Shown: positions 35,432-44,227, counted from the stretch's first letter. The stretch: DNA of 64,000 nucleotides from Streptomyces sp. NBC_00490 (GCF_036013645.1 NZ_CP107869.1:3100001-3164000), one strand, 5' to 3'. Notes: generated from the letters alone by a model not told the origin. Numbers and translations are program-made.

Positions 35432-37363
35432 GTGGGGAAGAAGCGGGACGTCACGGAGCCCGAGCTGTCCGAGTCGGAGCGGCTGCTCTTCGGTGGGCCC
35501 CTGCGGTACGACACGGGGTGGAACAGTCACTCCGAGGCCCGGTTGCAGCTGAGCTTCCGGGCCATGGTGCGCCAGCTGCCGGCGCTGCTCGCGCTCAGTT
35601 TCCGGCTGGCCTGGCAGGCGGACCGCAAGGCCGCGCGGATCGTGCTCGGCGCCGAGGCGGGCCGGGGTCTGTCGCAGGCGGTGAGTCTGCTGGCCGTGAA
35701 CAGCGTGCTGGGCAGGCTGATGGGCGGCGGATCGATCGAGGAGCGGCTGCACGGTGCCGTGCCCGCCCTCGTCGCCATGGCCTGCGTCATGCTGGTCGCC
35801 GCGCTGCTGCGGGCCGCGTCCACGTACGCCACGGGCCGCCTCGAACCGAAGGTCGAGCGCGTGGCCACCGAGCGGTATCTGGAGCGGGCCGCGGCCGTGG
35901 AGCTGGCCGCCATCGAGGACCACGCCTTCCACAAGCTGCTGGACACCGCCCAGTACGGCGCCACCTCCGCCCGCCGCATGATCGCCTACGCCACCCGGGT
36001 CATGAACGCGGCGATCTCCCTGATCGCGGCCGCCGGTGTCCTGACCGTCCTGCACCCCGCCCTGCTCCCGCTGCTGGTGACCATGACGCTGCCCAGCGCC
36101 TGGAGCGCCCTGACCGTCGCGCGCCGCCGGTACGAGTCCTTCCACACCTGGGTGCAGCACGCCCGCGCCGGGCACCTCCTCAGCGGGCTGCTCACCGAAC
36201 CGGAGTCCGCGCCGGAGATCCGTCTGCACGGCGTCGGACCCTTCCTGCTCCACCACTACCGCGCGATGTCGGAGGTCGCGGAGGCGGAACAGGCCCGCCT
36301 GGCCCGGCTCGCGGCCCGCACGGGACTCATCGCCGCGTCCTGGACCGGGATCGCGACGGTGGCGACGTACGCGACACTCGGCGGTCTGCTGCTCGCCGGC
36401 GCCATGGCACTGTCCGTCGCGGGCACGGCCGTGATCGCGATCCGCTCCGGCTCCTCCAGCCTCGACAGTCTCGTCCTGGAGCTGAACCAGCTCCACCAGG
36501 AGGCCCTGTTCGTGGGCGATCTGCAGCGGCTGTACGTCGAGGCGGAGAAGCGGGCGATCCCGGTCGGCGGGCGGGAGCTGCCCGAGGATCCCCGGGAGAT
36601 CCGCTTCGAGAACGTCACGTTCAGCTATCCGGGTGAGTCCACCCGGCCCGCCCTCGACGACATCACCCTGGCTCTCCCCCTCGGCCGGATCGTCGCGCTC
36701 GTCGGCGAGAACGGCTCCGGCAAGACGACCCTCGTGAAGCTGCTCTCCGGTCTCTACACACCCGACCGGGGCCGGATCCTGTGGGACGGCGTGGACGCGG
36801 CCGGTGCGGACCGGCGGCTGCTCGCCGAGCGGATCGCGATGGTGGCGCAGGACTTCAAGAGGTGGCCGTTCACGGCCAGGGTCAATGTGGCGGTGGGCCG
36901 CTCGGCCGCGCCCCTGACGGAGGAGCGGCTGGCCGACGCGGTCGCCGAGGCCGGGGCCCAGGACGTGGTGGCCGATCTGCCGCGCGGCCTGGACACACTG
37001 CTGGCCCGCCACTTCAGCGGTGGGCACGAGCTGTCGGGCGGGCAGTGGCAGCGTCTCGGTATCGCCCGGGCCGCGTACCGGCGCGGCCGCATCCTGATCG
37101 TGGACGAGCCGACGGCGGCCCTGGACGCCCGGGCCGAGCTGGAGGTCTTCGAGAAGATCCGCGCCCTGGCGGGCACGGGACAGACGGTGGTCCTGATCAC
37201 CCACCGGCTGGCGTCCGTGCGCCACGCGGACCTGGTGCACGTCCTGGAGCAGGGCCGGCTCGTGGAGTCCGGCACACCGGAGGAGCTGCTGGCCACGGGC
37301 GGGGTCTACGCGGAGCTGTACTCGCTCCAGGCGGACCAGTTCACCGCGCCGAAGGCGAGCTGA
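35432..37363 (+). CDS. ABC exporter, fused permease and ATPase (half transporter)
   Basis: A 643-residue membrane transporter. Residues 60-350 hold the six-helix membrane domain; 390-640 the ATPase. Walker A is VGENGSGKTT, the Q-loop MVAQDFKRWPF, the signature LSGGQWQR, Walker B ILIVDEPTAALD and the switch His LITHRLASVRHAD. It should work as a homodimer or with an unlinked partner. GTG 35432 follows GGGGGAGG by 6 bp; GTG 35405 lacks a site. The substrate is unknown; the ATPase resembles lipid, drug or peptide exporters. Confidence 0.92.
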   Translation: MGKKRDVTEPELSESERLLFGGPLRYDTGWNSHSEARLQLSFRAMVRQLPALLALSFRLAWQADRKAARIVLGAEAGRGLSQAVSLLAVNSVLGRLMGGGSIEERLHGAVPALVAMACVMLVAALLRAASTYATGRLEPKVERVATERYLERAAAVELAAIEDHAFHKLLDTAQYGATSARRMIAYATRVMNAAISLIAAAGVLTVLHPALLPLLVTMTLPSAWSALTVARRRYESFHTWVQHARAGHLLSGLLTEPESAPEIRLHGVGPFLLHHYRAMSEVAEAEQARLARLAARTGLIAASWTGIATVATYATLGGLLLAGAMALSVAGTAVIAIRSGSSSLDSLVLELNQLHQEALFVGDLQRLYVEAEKRAIPVGGRELPEDPREIRFENVTFSYPGESTRPALDDITLALPLGRIVALVGENGSGKTTLVKLLSGLYTPDRGRILWDGVDAAGADRRLLAERIAMVAQDFKRWPFTARVNVAVGRSAAPLTEERLADAVAEAGAQDVVADLPRGLDTLLARHFSGGHELSGGQWQRLGIARAAYRRGRILIVDEPTAALDARAELEVFEKIRALAGTGQTVVLITHRLASVRHADLVHVLEQGRLVESGTPEELLATGGVYAELYSLQADQFTAPKAS

Positions 37364-37366
37364 CGC

Positions 37367-37549
37367 TCACGCCACGACGGCGGCCTCGGCGCCCCGCACG
37401 ATCACCAGGAACGCGTCCGTCGCGAGGTCCATCACGACCTCGGCGGCCAGTCCTTCAAGTCGTCGCGCGTGCGCGAATTCCTCCGCCGGCCACGAGCCTC
37501 GCGGCCCACCTGCGGGAAAGCGTTCGAGCACGGTCCGCCCGTTCACCAT
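37367..37549 (-). CDS. Small hypothetical protein
   Basis: A 60-residue protein starting MVNGRTVLERFPAGGPRGSW. A GGAGG ribosome-binding site lies 6 bp before its ATG, and third codon positions are GC-rich, both favouring a real gene. It is convergent with the ABC exporter, whose stop is 3 bp away. No domain was recognised; the C-terminal half (VVMDLATDAFLVIVRGAEAAV) could be a short beta-rich fold. Confidence 0.65.
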   Translation of the reverse strand: MVNGRTVLERFPAGGPRGSWPAEEFAHARRLEGLAAEVVMDLATDAFLVIVRGAEAAVVA

Positions 37550-37705
37550 CCTGCACCTCCGATAGAGCGTCGTTCCTTTCAGGAGTTAACGCTCTGGAGG
37601 GCCTGAACGGCTCGGTGAGTTGCGGTACTGAGACGTAGCTGACACGGATTCAGCGCGCAGCGTGAGAATTCGGTTACCGAACGGTCACTTCCCTTACCGT
37701 TCGTG

Positions 37706-38395
37706 TCATTCCTCGTACTCATCGTGATAGCGAACGCGCTCGCTCCCCGCAGGCGCCCCCAGCGCCGACGCGCGCCCCTTCGGCTCCTCCCACTCCTCCT
37801 GCCGGCCCAGCGCGGTCAGGTCGAGGAGGCTGGTGGTGGAGCCGAGTCCATCGAGACCTCGTTCGTACGTCGAGTAGGTGTGGAAGACCCGGTCGCGGTC
37901 CCGCAGGAAGCAGCTGATGCCCGGCCGCTCGAAGGGCTCCCCCTCGTGTTCCAGGGTCACCTCGAAGTCGTGGTTGAAGTCGCCGCCGAACGACGAGTAC
38001 CAGGGCACGGTCCATCCCATCCGCGCCTTGAACGGCAGGATCCTGGTGTACGGCGCCCGGGACACGGCCGCGAAGGTCGTCCCGCGTGCCTTCAGATGCG
38101 CGAGATGCCCGATCTGGTCCAGGAACGCCGAACAGCTGCGGCAGCCCGCGTCCCATTCGGGCGCGAACATGAAGTGGTAGACGACGAGCTGGTCCCGGCC
38201 CTCGAACAGGTCGAGCAGCGTGGCCTTCCCGTCCCCGCCCTCGAAGACGTACTCCGTGTCGATCTCCACCATCGGCAGCCCGCGCCGCTCGGCGTTGAGC
38301 GCGTCACGCGCGCGCGTGGCCGCCTTCTCCTTGACCAGCAATTCCCTGCGCGCCGCGCGCCACTGCTCACGCGAGACGACCTCCGGAAGCGACAT
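37706..38395 (-). CDS. DUF899 family thioredoxin-like protein
   Basis: A 229-residue protein of the DUF899 family. LVVYHFMFAPEWDAGCRSCSAFLDQIGHL carries a CxxC-type pair (Cys-Arg-Ser-Cys) on a thioredoxin-like fold; the GWTVPWYSSFGGDFNHDF segment is diagnostic. The reaction is unknown. ATG 38395 follows GGAGGAG by 2-5 bp; the longer in-frame start has no such site. Confidence 0.9.
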   Translation of the reverse strand: MSLPEVVSREQWRAARRELLVKEKAATRARDALNAERRGLPMVEIDTEYVFEGGDGKATLLDLFEGRDQLVVYHFMFAPEWDAGCRSCSAFLDQIGHLAHLKARGTTFAAVSRAPYTRILPFKARMGWTVPWYSSFGGDFNHDFEVTLEHEGEPFERPGISCFLRDRDRVFHTYSTYERGLDGLGSTTSLLDLTALGRQEEWEEPKGRASALGAPAGSERVRYHDEYEE

Positions 38396-38473
38396 GGCTC
38401 CTCCTGGTACAACGGTCCGTTCCCAGTGCTGACCGGAGGCGGAGGCGGAACTCATCGCCGTACCGGAAGTTTT

Positions 38474-39823
38474 TTACGTGTCGTAGTCCTGGATGCGCTT
38501 TCCGTGGCCGCGGTCGAGGAGGGCGGGCATCCGCTCCCCCAACTCCCGGACGACGTCGGTCACATCGAGGGTCAGCAGTTCGCGGTCGCGCATCAGGATG
38601 CGGCCGTCGACGATCGTCGTGCGGACATCGGAGGAGCGGGCGCTGTGCACGAGGGTGGCGGCGAGGTCGTGCACGGGCTGGGTGTGCGGTCCAGTGAGGT
38701 CGACGAGGACGATGTCGGCGCGGCGGCCGGGGGCGAGGGTGCCGAGGGTGTCGCCGAGTCCGACCGCGCGGGCGCTCTGGAGCGTGGCGTGGTGCAGGGC
38801 CTGGCGGGAGGTCAGCCACCGCGGGTCGCCGGTCGTGGACTTCTGGACGAGGGCGGTGAGCGCCATCGACTCCCATACATCCAGGGAGTTGTTGGAGGCG
38901 GCTCCGTCCGTGGCGAGTCCGACGGGGATACCGAGGTCGCGCAGGGCGCGTACGGGTGTGGTGGTGGGCCAGGCGAACTTGAGGTAGCCGCGGGGTGCGG
39001 TGGCGACGGCGACACGGCCTGAGGCACCGGCGAGAACGGGCAGGTCGCGGTCGAGGATGCCGGTGCCGTGGGCGATCAGGACGTCGGCGTCGAGAATGCC
39101 GGTGCGTGCCAGGACCTCGACGGGGGTGACACCGTGGCGTTCGAGGCTGGTCTCCGCCTGGTCGCGGTTCTCGGAGGCGTGGAGGTGGACGGGCAGTCCG
39201 TGCTCGCGGGCGAGGTCTGCGGTGGCGGCGAGGTCGTCGTCGGTGACGGTGTAGGGGGCGTGCGGGGCGAGGGCGGTGGTGATGCGGCCACCGGCGCCGC
39301 CTCGGTGCCGTAGCGCGAACTCCAGTGACTTCTCCCGCCCTTGGGGACCCTGGGAGGAGAAGTAGGCCTCGCCGAGATGGGCGCGCATCCCGCACTCCTC
39401 GACGACGGAGGCGACGGTGTCCATCGAGAAGTAGTGGTCGGCGAAGCAGGTGACACCGGCGCGGATCATCTCGGCGCAGGCGAGCCGCGCGCCCAACTCG
39501 ACGTCCCTCGCGGTGAGGTTGGACTCGATCGGCCAGACGACGTCGTTGAACCACTCCTCCGTGGGCAGGTCCTCGGCGACACCGCGCAGGGCGACCATCG
39601 GGGCGTGGGTGTGGCAGTTGACGAGTCCGGGGAGCGCGACCTGCCCACGGGCATCGAGGTGTTCGACGGCGGGCGGGCTCTCGGGGGACGTCGTGACGGA
39701 CTCGATGACTCCGTCTCGTACGACGATCGTGGCGTTCTCCTCGAACCCGACGCGCTCCTGATCGTCGTGCACGAGAACGGTGCATCCGGTGATGACGAGG
39801 TCGGCGGGAGAGTCGGTCATCAC
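38474..39823 (-). CDS. Amidohydrolase family deaminase (8-oxoguanine/SAH deaminase-like)
   Basis: A 449-residue zinc hydrolase of the TRZ/ATZ deaminase group. Metal ligands are readable in LVNCHTHAPM, LPVHLHASENRDQ, DVLIAHGTG and LATDGAASNN. LPTEEWFNDVVWPIE is the substrate-domain signature shared by S-adenosylhomocysteine, methylthioadenosine and 8-oxoguanine deaminases. The exact purine substrate is not decided by the sequence. Start ATGATG at 39823 or 39820. It is divergent from an EEP-family hydrolase. Confidence 0.88.
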   Translation of the reverse strand: MMTDSPADLVITGCTVLVHDDQERVGFEENATIVVRDGVIESVTTSPESPPAVEHLDARGQVALPGLVNCHTHAPMVALRGVAEDLPTEEWFNDVVWPIESNLTARDVELGARLACAEMIRAGVTCFADHYFSMDTVASVVEECGMRAHLGEAYFSSQGPQGREKSLEFALRHRGGAGGRITTALAPHAPYTVTDDDLAATADLAREHGLPVHLHASENRDQAETSLERHGVTPVEVLARTGILDADVLIAHGTGILDRDLPVLAGASGRVAVATAPRGYLKFAWPTTTPVRALRDLGIPVGLATDGAASNNSLDVWESMALTALVQKSTTGDPRWLTSRQALHHATLQSARAVGLGDTLGTLAPGRRADIVLVDLTGPHTQPVHDLAATLVHSARSSDVRTTIVDGRILMRDRELLTLDVTDVVRELGERMPALLDRGHGKRIQDYDT

Positions 39824-39945
39824 GCCAACGTACGACGGGGTCCTCGCGCCGCGTGAGCCGAACCGCGCATCCTGTCCCGACTCTGTCGTGAGGTCGGCCG
39901 GACGAGCACCCTGGCCTCACCACGGCATCTGGAAGGGGGTCCGGC

Positions 39946-40848
39946 ATGCTCATCGGCACCTGGAACCTGGAGAACCTGTACCGGCCCGGCGGCCCGTTCG
40001 GCCCCAGGGACAAGGCGGCGTACGAGACGAAACTGGCCGCTCTGGCCGAGGTGATCACGGAGCTGGATCCGACGCTGCTGGGCGTGCAGGAGGTAGGGGA
40101 GCCGGAGGCGCTGCGGGACCTGGTCGGCATGCTGGGCGGCGACTGGCACACCGCGCTCTCCCGGCACGCGGACAGCCGGGGCATCCGGGTCGGCTTCCTC
40201 AGTCGCACGCCGTTCGAGGTGCTGCACGACACGAAGCGGTTCCCGGTGAAGCTGCGCCCGGTGCAGGGCGACGACAAGGGGCTCGAGGTGGCGGAGGCGG
40301 GCCGTGGCTTCCTGGCGGTGGAGGCGGCCGTGGAGGGCGGACCGCTGCGGGCGGCGGTCTGCCATCTCAAGTCGAAGCTGCTGTCGTATCCGGGCGGCCG
40401 GTTCCAGCCGCGCGACGAGGGCGAGCGGGCCCGGTTCGGTGCGTACGCGCTGTACCGGCGGGCGGCGGAGGCGGCGTCCCTGCGGGCGCTGGCCGACGAA
40501 CTGCTGGACGGTGACGGCCGCGAGCGGGACGTGGTCGTGCTGGGCGACCTCAACGACGAGGTCCAGGCGGCGACCACGCAGATCCTGCTCGGCCCGCCCG
40601 GCTCCGAGCTCGGCACCCCCGCGTTCGACCGGCCCGACGGGGGCGATGCGGTACGGCTGTGGAACGTGGCTCCGAAGATCCCGGCCGAGCAGCGGTATTC
40701 CCGGGTCAACTCCGGGCGGCGGGAGTTGATCGACCACCTGTTGCTGAGTCGTCGGCTGGTCGGCCGGGTGACGGAGGCGGGGACGGGGTCGTTGCGGCGG
40801 GGGGTGGCGGGGTCGGATCACGCTCCGGTGTGGGCACGGGTGGGGTGA
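39946..40848 (+). CDS. Endonuclease/exonuclease/phosphatase family protein
   Basis: A 300-residue Mg2+-dependent hydrolase of the EEP (DNase I/AP endonuclease-like) fold. Catalytic motifs are WNLENLY, LLGVQEVGEPEAL, VCHLKSKLL, VVLGDLNDE and the terminal GSDHAPVWA with the catalytic His. There is no signal peptide, so it is cytoplasmic. Substrate could be nucleic acid, a phospho-metabolite or a phospholipid. Confidence 0.92.
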   Translation: MLIGTWNLENLYRPGGPFGPRDKAAYETKLAALAEVITELDPTLLGVQEVGEPEALRDLVGMLGGDWHTALSRHADSRGIRVGFLSRTPFEVLHDTKRFPVKLRPVQGDDKGLEVAEAGRGFLAVEAAVEGGPLRAAVCHLKSKLLSYPGGRFQPRDEGERARFGAYALYRRAAEAASLRALADELLDGDGRERDVVVLGDLNDEVQAATTQILLGPPGSELGTPAFDRPDGGDAVRLWNVAPKIPAEQRYSRVNSGRRELIDHLLLSRRLVGRVTEAGTGSLRRGVAGSDHAPVWARVG

Positions 40849-40892
40849 CACGGGTGCGCATGGCCGTTGTGGGGCGGATTCGACGTTGGCGG

Positions 40893-40946
40893 GTGCGGGT
40901 CCGCCGTGGCTGGTCGCGCAGTTCCCCGTGCCCCTTGAGGGCGTCG
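40893..40946 (+). repeat. Dispersed Streptomyces intergenic repeat, copy A
   Basis: Contains GGTCGCGCAGTTCCCCGTGC and CCCCTTGAGG behind a GTGCGGGTCCG block. The same consensus occurs inverted at 59046-59099. From memory this sequence recurs between genes across Streptomyces chromosomes. It lies between the EEP and FUSC genes. Confidence 0.65.
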
Positions 40947-40958
40947 CCCTGCCCGGCG

Positions 40959-42908
40959 TTATACGGCCAGGGGCAGCTCAGGCAGTCGTAGCCCGACCCG
41001 TTCGCGGTCCTCGGCCAGTTCGCCCAGCAATTCGGTGAGGCGTTCGGTGTGGCGGGGTGTGAGGCGGCCCGAGTCGTCGAGGTGGACGGCGCAGGCGGTG
41101 GTCGTGTCGACGAGGCGTTCGAGGGTGGTGACGATGTGGTCCGCGCCTTCCGAGTGCCGGGCGAGGGCGGGGAGTTCGGCGGCGGCGAGGGCGATGGCGG
41201 TACGGGCCTCGGCGAGCGTGCGGTAGGCCTCTCGGCGGAGGGTCCAGCGCACGGCGCGGGGGTCGGAGTCGCCTCGCAGGTCGGTGTGGGCCTCGCGCAG
41301 CACGTGGTCGAGGTACGCCTGGGCCGCGCGGCTCGCCGCCGTGAGCCGGGCGCGCACCGTCCCGCCGCGCTGTCCCGGCATCGGGAGGTGGCCGACAAGG
41401 AGGACGATCGCGCAGGCCAGCAGGGTCTCGCCGATCCGCCCCGCGGAGGCCTGCGGTTCGCCGCCGACCATGACCAGGGCCAGGACGAGGACGGTGACGA
41501 CGGCGGTCTGGGCGGCGAAGTGCCGGGTGGCGACCGGGATGAGGGCCCCACTTAGGGCGACGAGCGCGATGAGCCCCTCCGGCCTGGGCAGCACCGCGGC
41601 GAACCCGGCGAAGACGAGCGCGCCGAGCACGGTCCCCGCGGCCCTGCACAGCACCCTGGACGCGAGCGGTCCGAGGTCGGGCTTGACGAGGAAGACCGCG
41701 GTGGCGGGCAGCCAGTACCAGTGCTCGTGCTGCCCGTACCAGCGGGCGTGGTGCAGGGCCTGCGCGACGGCCGCGCTGGCCCCGAAGCAGAGGGCGACCC
41801 GCAGCCCGTACTCGCGCCCACCGGCCCCGAAGACGGCCCGCAGCAGGTCCTTTCCGGTACGTCGGCGGGTGTGCGGGTCGCTCCCCTCGGCCTGGTCGAA
41901 GGCCTCGGCGGCGCGCAGCAGGGCGTCGTCGAGGGCCCGCAGGGCGGGTGCGGAACGGGTGGGCGCGGGCAGCGGCCCGGTGTGCGTGTTCTCCCGTACG
42001 GCGGTGGCGAGCCGTCGGGGTCCCGCGGCCGCCCGTCCGGAGCCGGCCTCTCCCGCCCAGGCGAGCGCGGTCGCGGCCTCGGCGAGCGGGAGGGCGGCGG
42101 TGTACTGCGCGTGCAGCCGCCGCTCGGCGGAGGAGCTGGCGTAGCGGCGCAGCCGCGGTCCGGCGAAGGCGTCCTGCGCGTGGTCGAGAGCGGCGGTGAG
42201 CGCGACGCGCCGGGTGGTGGCGTGCGGGGTGCCGACGGCGTCGAGCAGCTCCGCGACGGCGTCGTAGACCGCCGCCACGGCCTCCCGCTCGCCGTCGAAC
42301 CGGAAGTCCCCGGCGAGGGAACCGGGCGTCGGCAGCGCGAGCCGCAGCCCAAGCAGCCAGCCGGCCCCCACGAGGTAGGCGAGGGCGCGCTGCCACCCCT
42401 CGTCCGGCAGCGGCATCCCGGCGCCGATGGCGCACGCGACGAGCAACTGCGTACCGGCCCCGGAGGCGACGGGCCCGATGGCGCTCACCCCGCCCGCGAC
42501 GAGCCCGACGCCGGTGAGGAGCAGGCTGAGCGTCACGGCCCCGAGGTGATCACCGGCGTACGTCCCGGCGAGCAGCCCGACCGCTCCGGCCAGGGCCGGC
42601 ATGCCGAGGCGCTTGACGGAGGTCCGTCGGCTGCCGGGGCGGTCGTTGATGCCGGCGAGCATGGCGGCGATGGCCGCGACGACACCGAGCGAGGTACGGC
42701 CGGCGAGCACGGCGGCGAGGAGGAGCGGCCCGGCGGACAGCGCGCCGCGCGTGACGGCACTCCATGGGACGGGGCCGCGCTGGGCGCGCAGGGTGTGGTC
42801 GAGCCAGGGCGGAAGGGATCGCGGGGTGGCGCGGGACACAGGGCTCCTGTCGGCTGGTCGAGGGCGGGGCTGCCTTCGGGCGACGGTGGCCGGGCTGTCG
42901 GTGTCCAC
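40959..42908 (-). CDS. FUSC (fusaric acid resistance/aromatic acid exporter-like) membrane protein
   Basis: A 649-residue protein with two membrane blocks (about residues 50-195 and 360-510), each followed by a helical cytoplasmic domain, the FUSC/YccS layout. LPATAVFLVKPDLGPLASRVLCRAAGT is the typical second-block motif. FUSC proteins are proposed to export aromatic acids or lipids. GTG 42908 (MDTDSPATVARRQ) lacks an obvious ribosome-binding site. It lies downstream of the two tRNA-like RNAs on the same strand, beyond a terminator-like hairpin. Confidence 0.85.
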   Translation of the reverse strand: MDTDSPATVARRQPRPRPADRSPVSRATPRSLPPWLDHTLRAQRGPVPWSAVTRGALSAGPLLLAAVLAGRTSLGVVAAIAAMLAGINDRPGSRRTSVKRLGMPALAGAVGLLAGTYAGDHLGAVTLSLLLTGVGLVAGGVSAIGPVASGAGTQLLVACAIGAGMPLPDEGWQRALAYLVGAGWLLGLRLALPTPGSLAGDFRFDGEREAVAAVYDAVAELLDAVGTPHATTRRVALTAALDHAQDAFAGPRLRRYASSSAERRLHAQYTAALPLAEAATALAWAGEAGSGRAAAGPRRLATAVRENTHTGPLPAPTRSAPALRALDDALLRAAEAFDQAEGSDPHTRRRTGKDLLRAVFGAGGREYGLRVALCFGASAAVAQALHHARWYGQHEHWYWLPATAVFLVKPDLGPLASRVLCRAAGTVLGALVFAGFAAVLPRPEGLIALVALSGALIPVATRHFAAQTAVVTVLVLALVMVGGEPQASAGRIGETLLACAIVLLVGHLPMPGQRGGTVRARLTAASRAAQAYLDHVLREAHTDLRGDSDPRAVRWTLRREAYRTLAEARTAIALAAAELPALARHSEGADHIVTTLERLVDTTTACAVHLDDSGRLTPRHTERLTELLGELAEDRERVGLRLPELPLAV

Positions 42909-43033
42909 GGTAGATCGCGTTTTTGGAGAGGATGGGGCCGTCGTATTTCGGGGATGTGACGGTTGGCCGCAGAGGCGGGTTCTTTATGAACACAACTCGC
43001 GGCGGATCGCTGGGCGCGCGACGGAAAGGGAGC

Positions 43034-43064
43034 GGGCCCGAGGGCGTAGCCTGCCCCCGGGCCC
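43034..43064 (-). terminator. Hairpin downstream of the tRNA-like RNAs
   Basis: Arms 43034-43045 and 43053-43064 pair at 11 of 12 positions (GGGCCCG core) around a 7-nt loop, 38 nt beyond the 3' end of RNA 2. CTCCCTTTCC follows on the reverse strand. A plausible end of the RNA transcript before FUSC. Confidence 0.6.
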
Positions 43065-43101
43065 TGTGAATGCCGTCCATTTGGCACACCGGCACACTTG
43101 A

Positions 43102-43208
43102 GAACCCAGATCAGTCGTCATGTCGTCGCGTCCTGCCTTTGGACCACCGCACATCGAGCTGTGCGGACTGGACTTGAACCAGCATCTCGACGCCCTGGGT
43201 CTGGGCCC
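43102..43208 (-). ncRNA. Y RNA-like permuted tRNA mimic, copy 2
   Basis: Read on the reverse strand, the parts of one tRNA occur in permuted order. A 5' terminal strand GGGCCCAGA (43200-43208) and anticodon-like strand CGTCG (43188-43192) come first. Then AGAT, the T arm GCTGG-TTCAAGT-CCAGT (43167-43183), and the acceptor stem CCGCACA/TGTGCGG (7 of 7 pairs) closed by loop GCTCGA. Next are TG, the D arm GTCC-AAAGGCA-GGAC (43130-43144), G, the matching CGACG (43124-43128), and finally TCTGGGTTC (43102-43110), which closes the terminal helix with two G-U pairs. Every spacing equals that of a canonical tRNA, but there is no anticodon loop. This is the YrlA-type Y RNA layout. Confidence 0.82.
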
Positions 43209-43209
43209 G

Positions 43210-43227
43210 GTCGATCCGGCGATCGAC
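43210..43227 (-). terminator. Hairpin between the two tRNA-like RNAs
   Basis: GTCGATC and GATCGAC form a perfect 7-bp stem with a 4-nt loop. It lies between the 3' end of RNA 1 and the 5' end of RNA 2. It may be a processing or punctuation element; no U tail follows. Confidence 0.45.
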
Positions 43228-43243
43228 GGCGAATACTGAATCT

Positions 43244-43380
43244 GGAGCAAGAGTCTGAGATTGATCGCGGTCTGCCTCTGCCAGTTGGGCTACCGCGGCG
43301 CGTGATGATGCCGCGGGGAGGACTCGAACCTCCACTGGAACCGCGCAGTCACGACAAGCTTCAGTTTCAGCTTGCGCTCC
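43244..43380 (-). ncRNA. Y RNA-like permuted tRNA mimic, copy 1
   Basis: On the reverse strand the terminal helix pairs GGAGC..AAG (43371-43380) with CTTGCTCC (43244-43251). Inside it, CGCGGTTC (43338-43345) pairs with GACCGCG (43266-43272) at the anticodon-stem position. Between these lie CAGT, a consensus T arm GGAGG-TTCGAGT-CCTCC (43317-43333), and acceptor strands CCGCGGC (43310-43316) and GCCGCGG (43293-43299), closed by a 10-nt loop. Then come TA, the D arm GCCC-AACTGGCAGA-GGC with its GG (43274-43290), and A. All lengths match a canonical tRNA in permuted order with no anticodon loop. The upstream strand also holds a local hairpin, CAAGCT/AGCTTG. Confidence 0.85.
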
Positions 43381-43387
43381 TCGCGCA

Positions 43388-43409
43388 CCCCGGCCTCAAA
43401 GGACCGGGG
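43388..43409 (-). terminator. Hairpin after the hypothetical gene upstream of the tRNA-like RNAs
   Basis: CCCCGG and CCGGGG form a 6-bp stem with a 10-nt loop, 11 bp after the stop of the hypothetical gene. It could terminate that gene, or mark the junction at which the RNAs are processed. Confidence 0.5.
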
Positions 43410-43420
43410 ATTCTCTGAGA

Positions 43421-44152
43421 TTACCCGAAGAGGTAACCGAACACTGCGTCCCCGACGCGCTGGTCGACGACATCCACGCCGTTCGCCTCTTCCCGGGCGA
43501 ATTTCACGGCCTGCTGCAACTTCTCGACCCGGTCGAGGAGTTCATTGACGCGCCGCGCCGGAAGGGCACCGGAGAACTTCACGGTGGTCCAGTATCCGAT
43601 CGGGATGTCCTCGTAATAGACCTCGACCTGAGCGGGATGCTTCTCGGTCGCCTCGGCCTTCACATGGTTGCGGGGCACCTTCTTCGTACGGAGGGTCCGC
43701 ACCGGCTCGGTCTTCCAGGAGTCGGTGGACGGGTCCTGCACCCACCCCTCGGAGGCGTCGAGCACGGGCAGCTTCCGCACGAACGTGTTGAGATCGACGA
43801 GCTGCTTCTCCAGGAACAGCAGATACGACACCGGCACATCGGCGACGAGCACCCGCCCGTCCACCTTCACATCCGCCCGCGCGTCGCAGTTGGCCCAGTC
43901 CTTGGTGGCGGTCACATCGAACAGCCGCGTCAGCGTCGCCGCGGTGTCCCGCAGCACGTCCTCGGCCTTCACCTGCACCCGGGTCGACTCGGGCGGCAAC
44001 TGCTCGCCCTCCTCGTCCTTCGGCTGGTACGTACGCGAGATACCGGCCAGCAACGCGGGCTTCTGCAGCCCATGGTGAGCTGCCGTCAGGTCCTGGTGCG
44101 CCTTGGACTTGACGCCTTTCTCGACTGCGATGATCTGATTGAGTTTCGCCAC
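43421..44152 (-). CDS. Conserved hypothetical protein upstream of the Y RNA-like RNAs
   Basis: A 243-residue soluble protein, GTG start, MAKLNQIIAVEKGVKSKAHQ. It is conserved in actinomycetes and, by recollection, in some of their phages (a DUF7873-like family). No catalytic motif is obvious. The N-terminal region is basic and helical; the centre has LVADVPVSYLLFLEKQLVDL; the C-terminus ends ANGVDVVDQRVGDAVFGYLFG. It is not a TROVE/Ro60 protein: too short and lacking that pattern. Its 3' end lies 41 bp from RNA 1 on the same strand, so it may bind or process these RNAs. That is inference from position. Confidence 0.75.
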   Translation of the reverse strand: MAKLNQIIAVEKGVKSKAHQDLTAAHHGLQKPALLAGISRTYQPKDEEGEQLPPESTRVQVKAEDVLRDTAATLTRLFDVTATKDWANCDARADVKVDGRVLVADVPVSYLLFLEKQLVDLNTFVRKLPVLDASEGWVQDPSTDSWKTEPVRTLRTKKVPRNHVKAEATEKHPAQVEVYYEDIPIGYWTTVKFSGALPARRVNELLDRVEKLQQAVKFAREEANGVDVVDQRVGDAVFGYLFG

Positions 44153-44227
44153 GTCGGGGACGCTAGCAGCGACAACGGCCCCATTTCGAAGGGTTATTCA
44201 CAAGCGGAGGCAGGCAAAAACCCGCGC

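Noticed and set aside
38367..40709. 780-residue minus-strand frame
   Set aside because: Overlaps the amidohydrolase in a wrong frame and the EEP gene antisense; Arg/Pro/Ser-rich shadow composition.
43240..43345. Ordinary tRNA gene
   Set aside because: All tRNA arms are present but in permuted order, and there is no anticodon loop, so it cannot be a standard tRNA gene.
43098..43418. 106-residue plus-strand frame, and a 74-residue minus-strand frame at 43111-43335
   Set aside because: Both are translations of the tRNA-like RNAs. RGGLEPP-type and MEVRVLPAAS-type peptides are typical artefacts of tRNA T loops read as protein.
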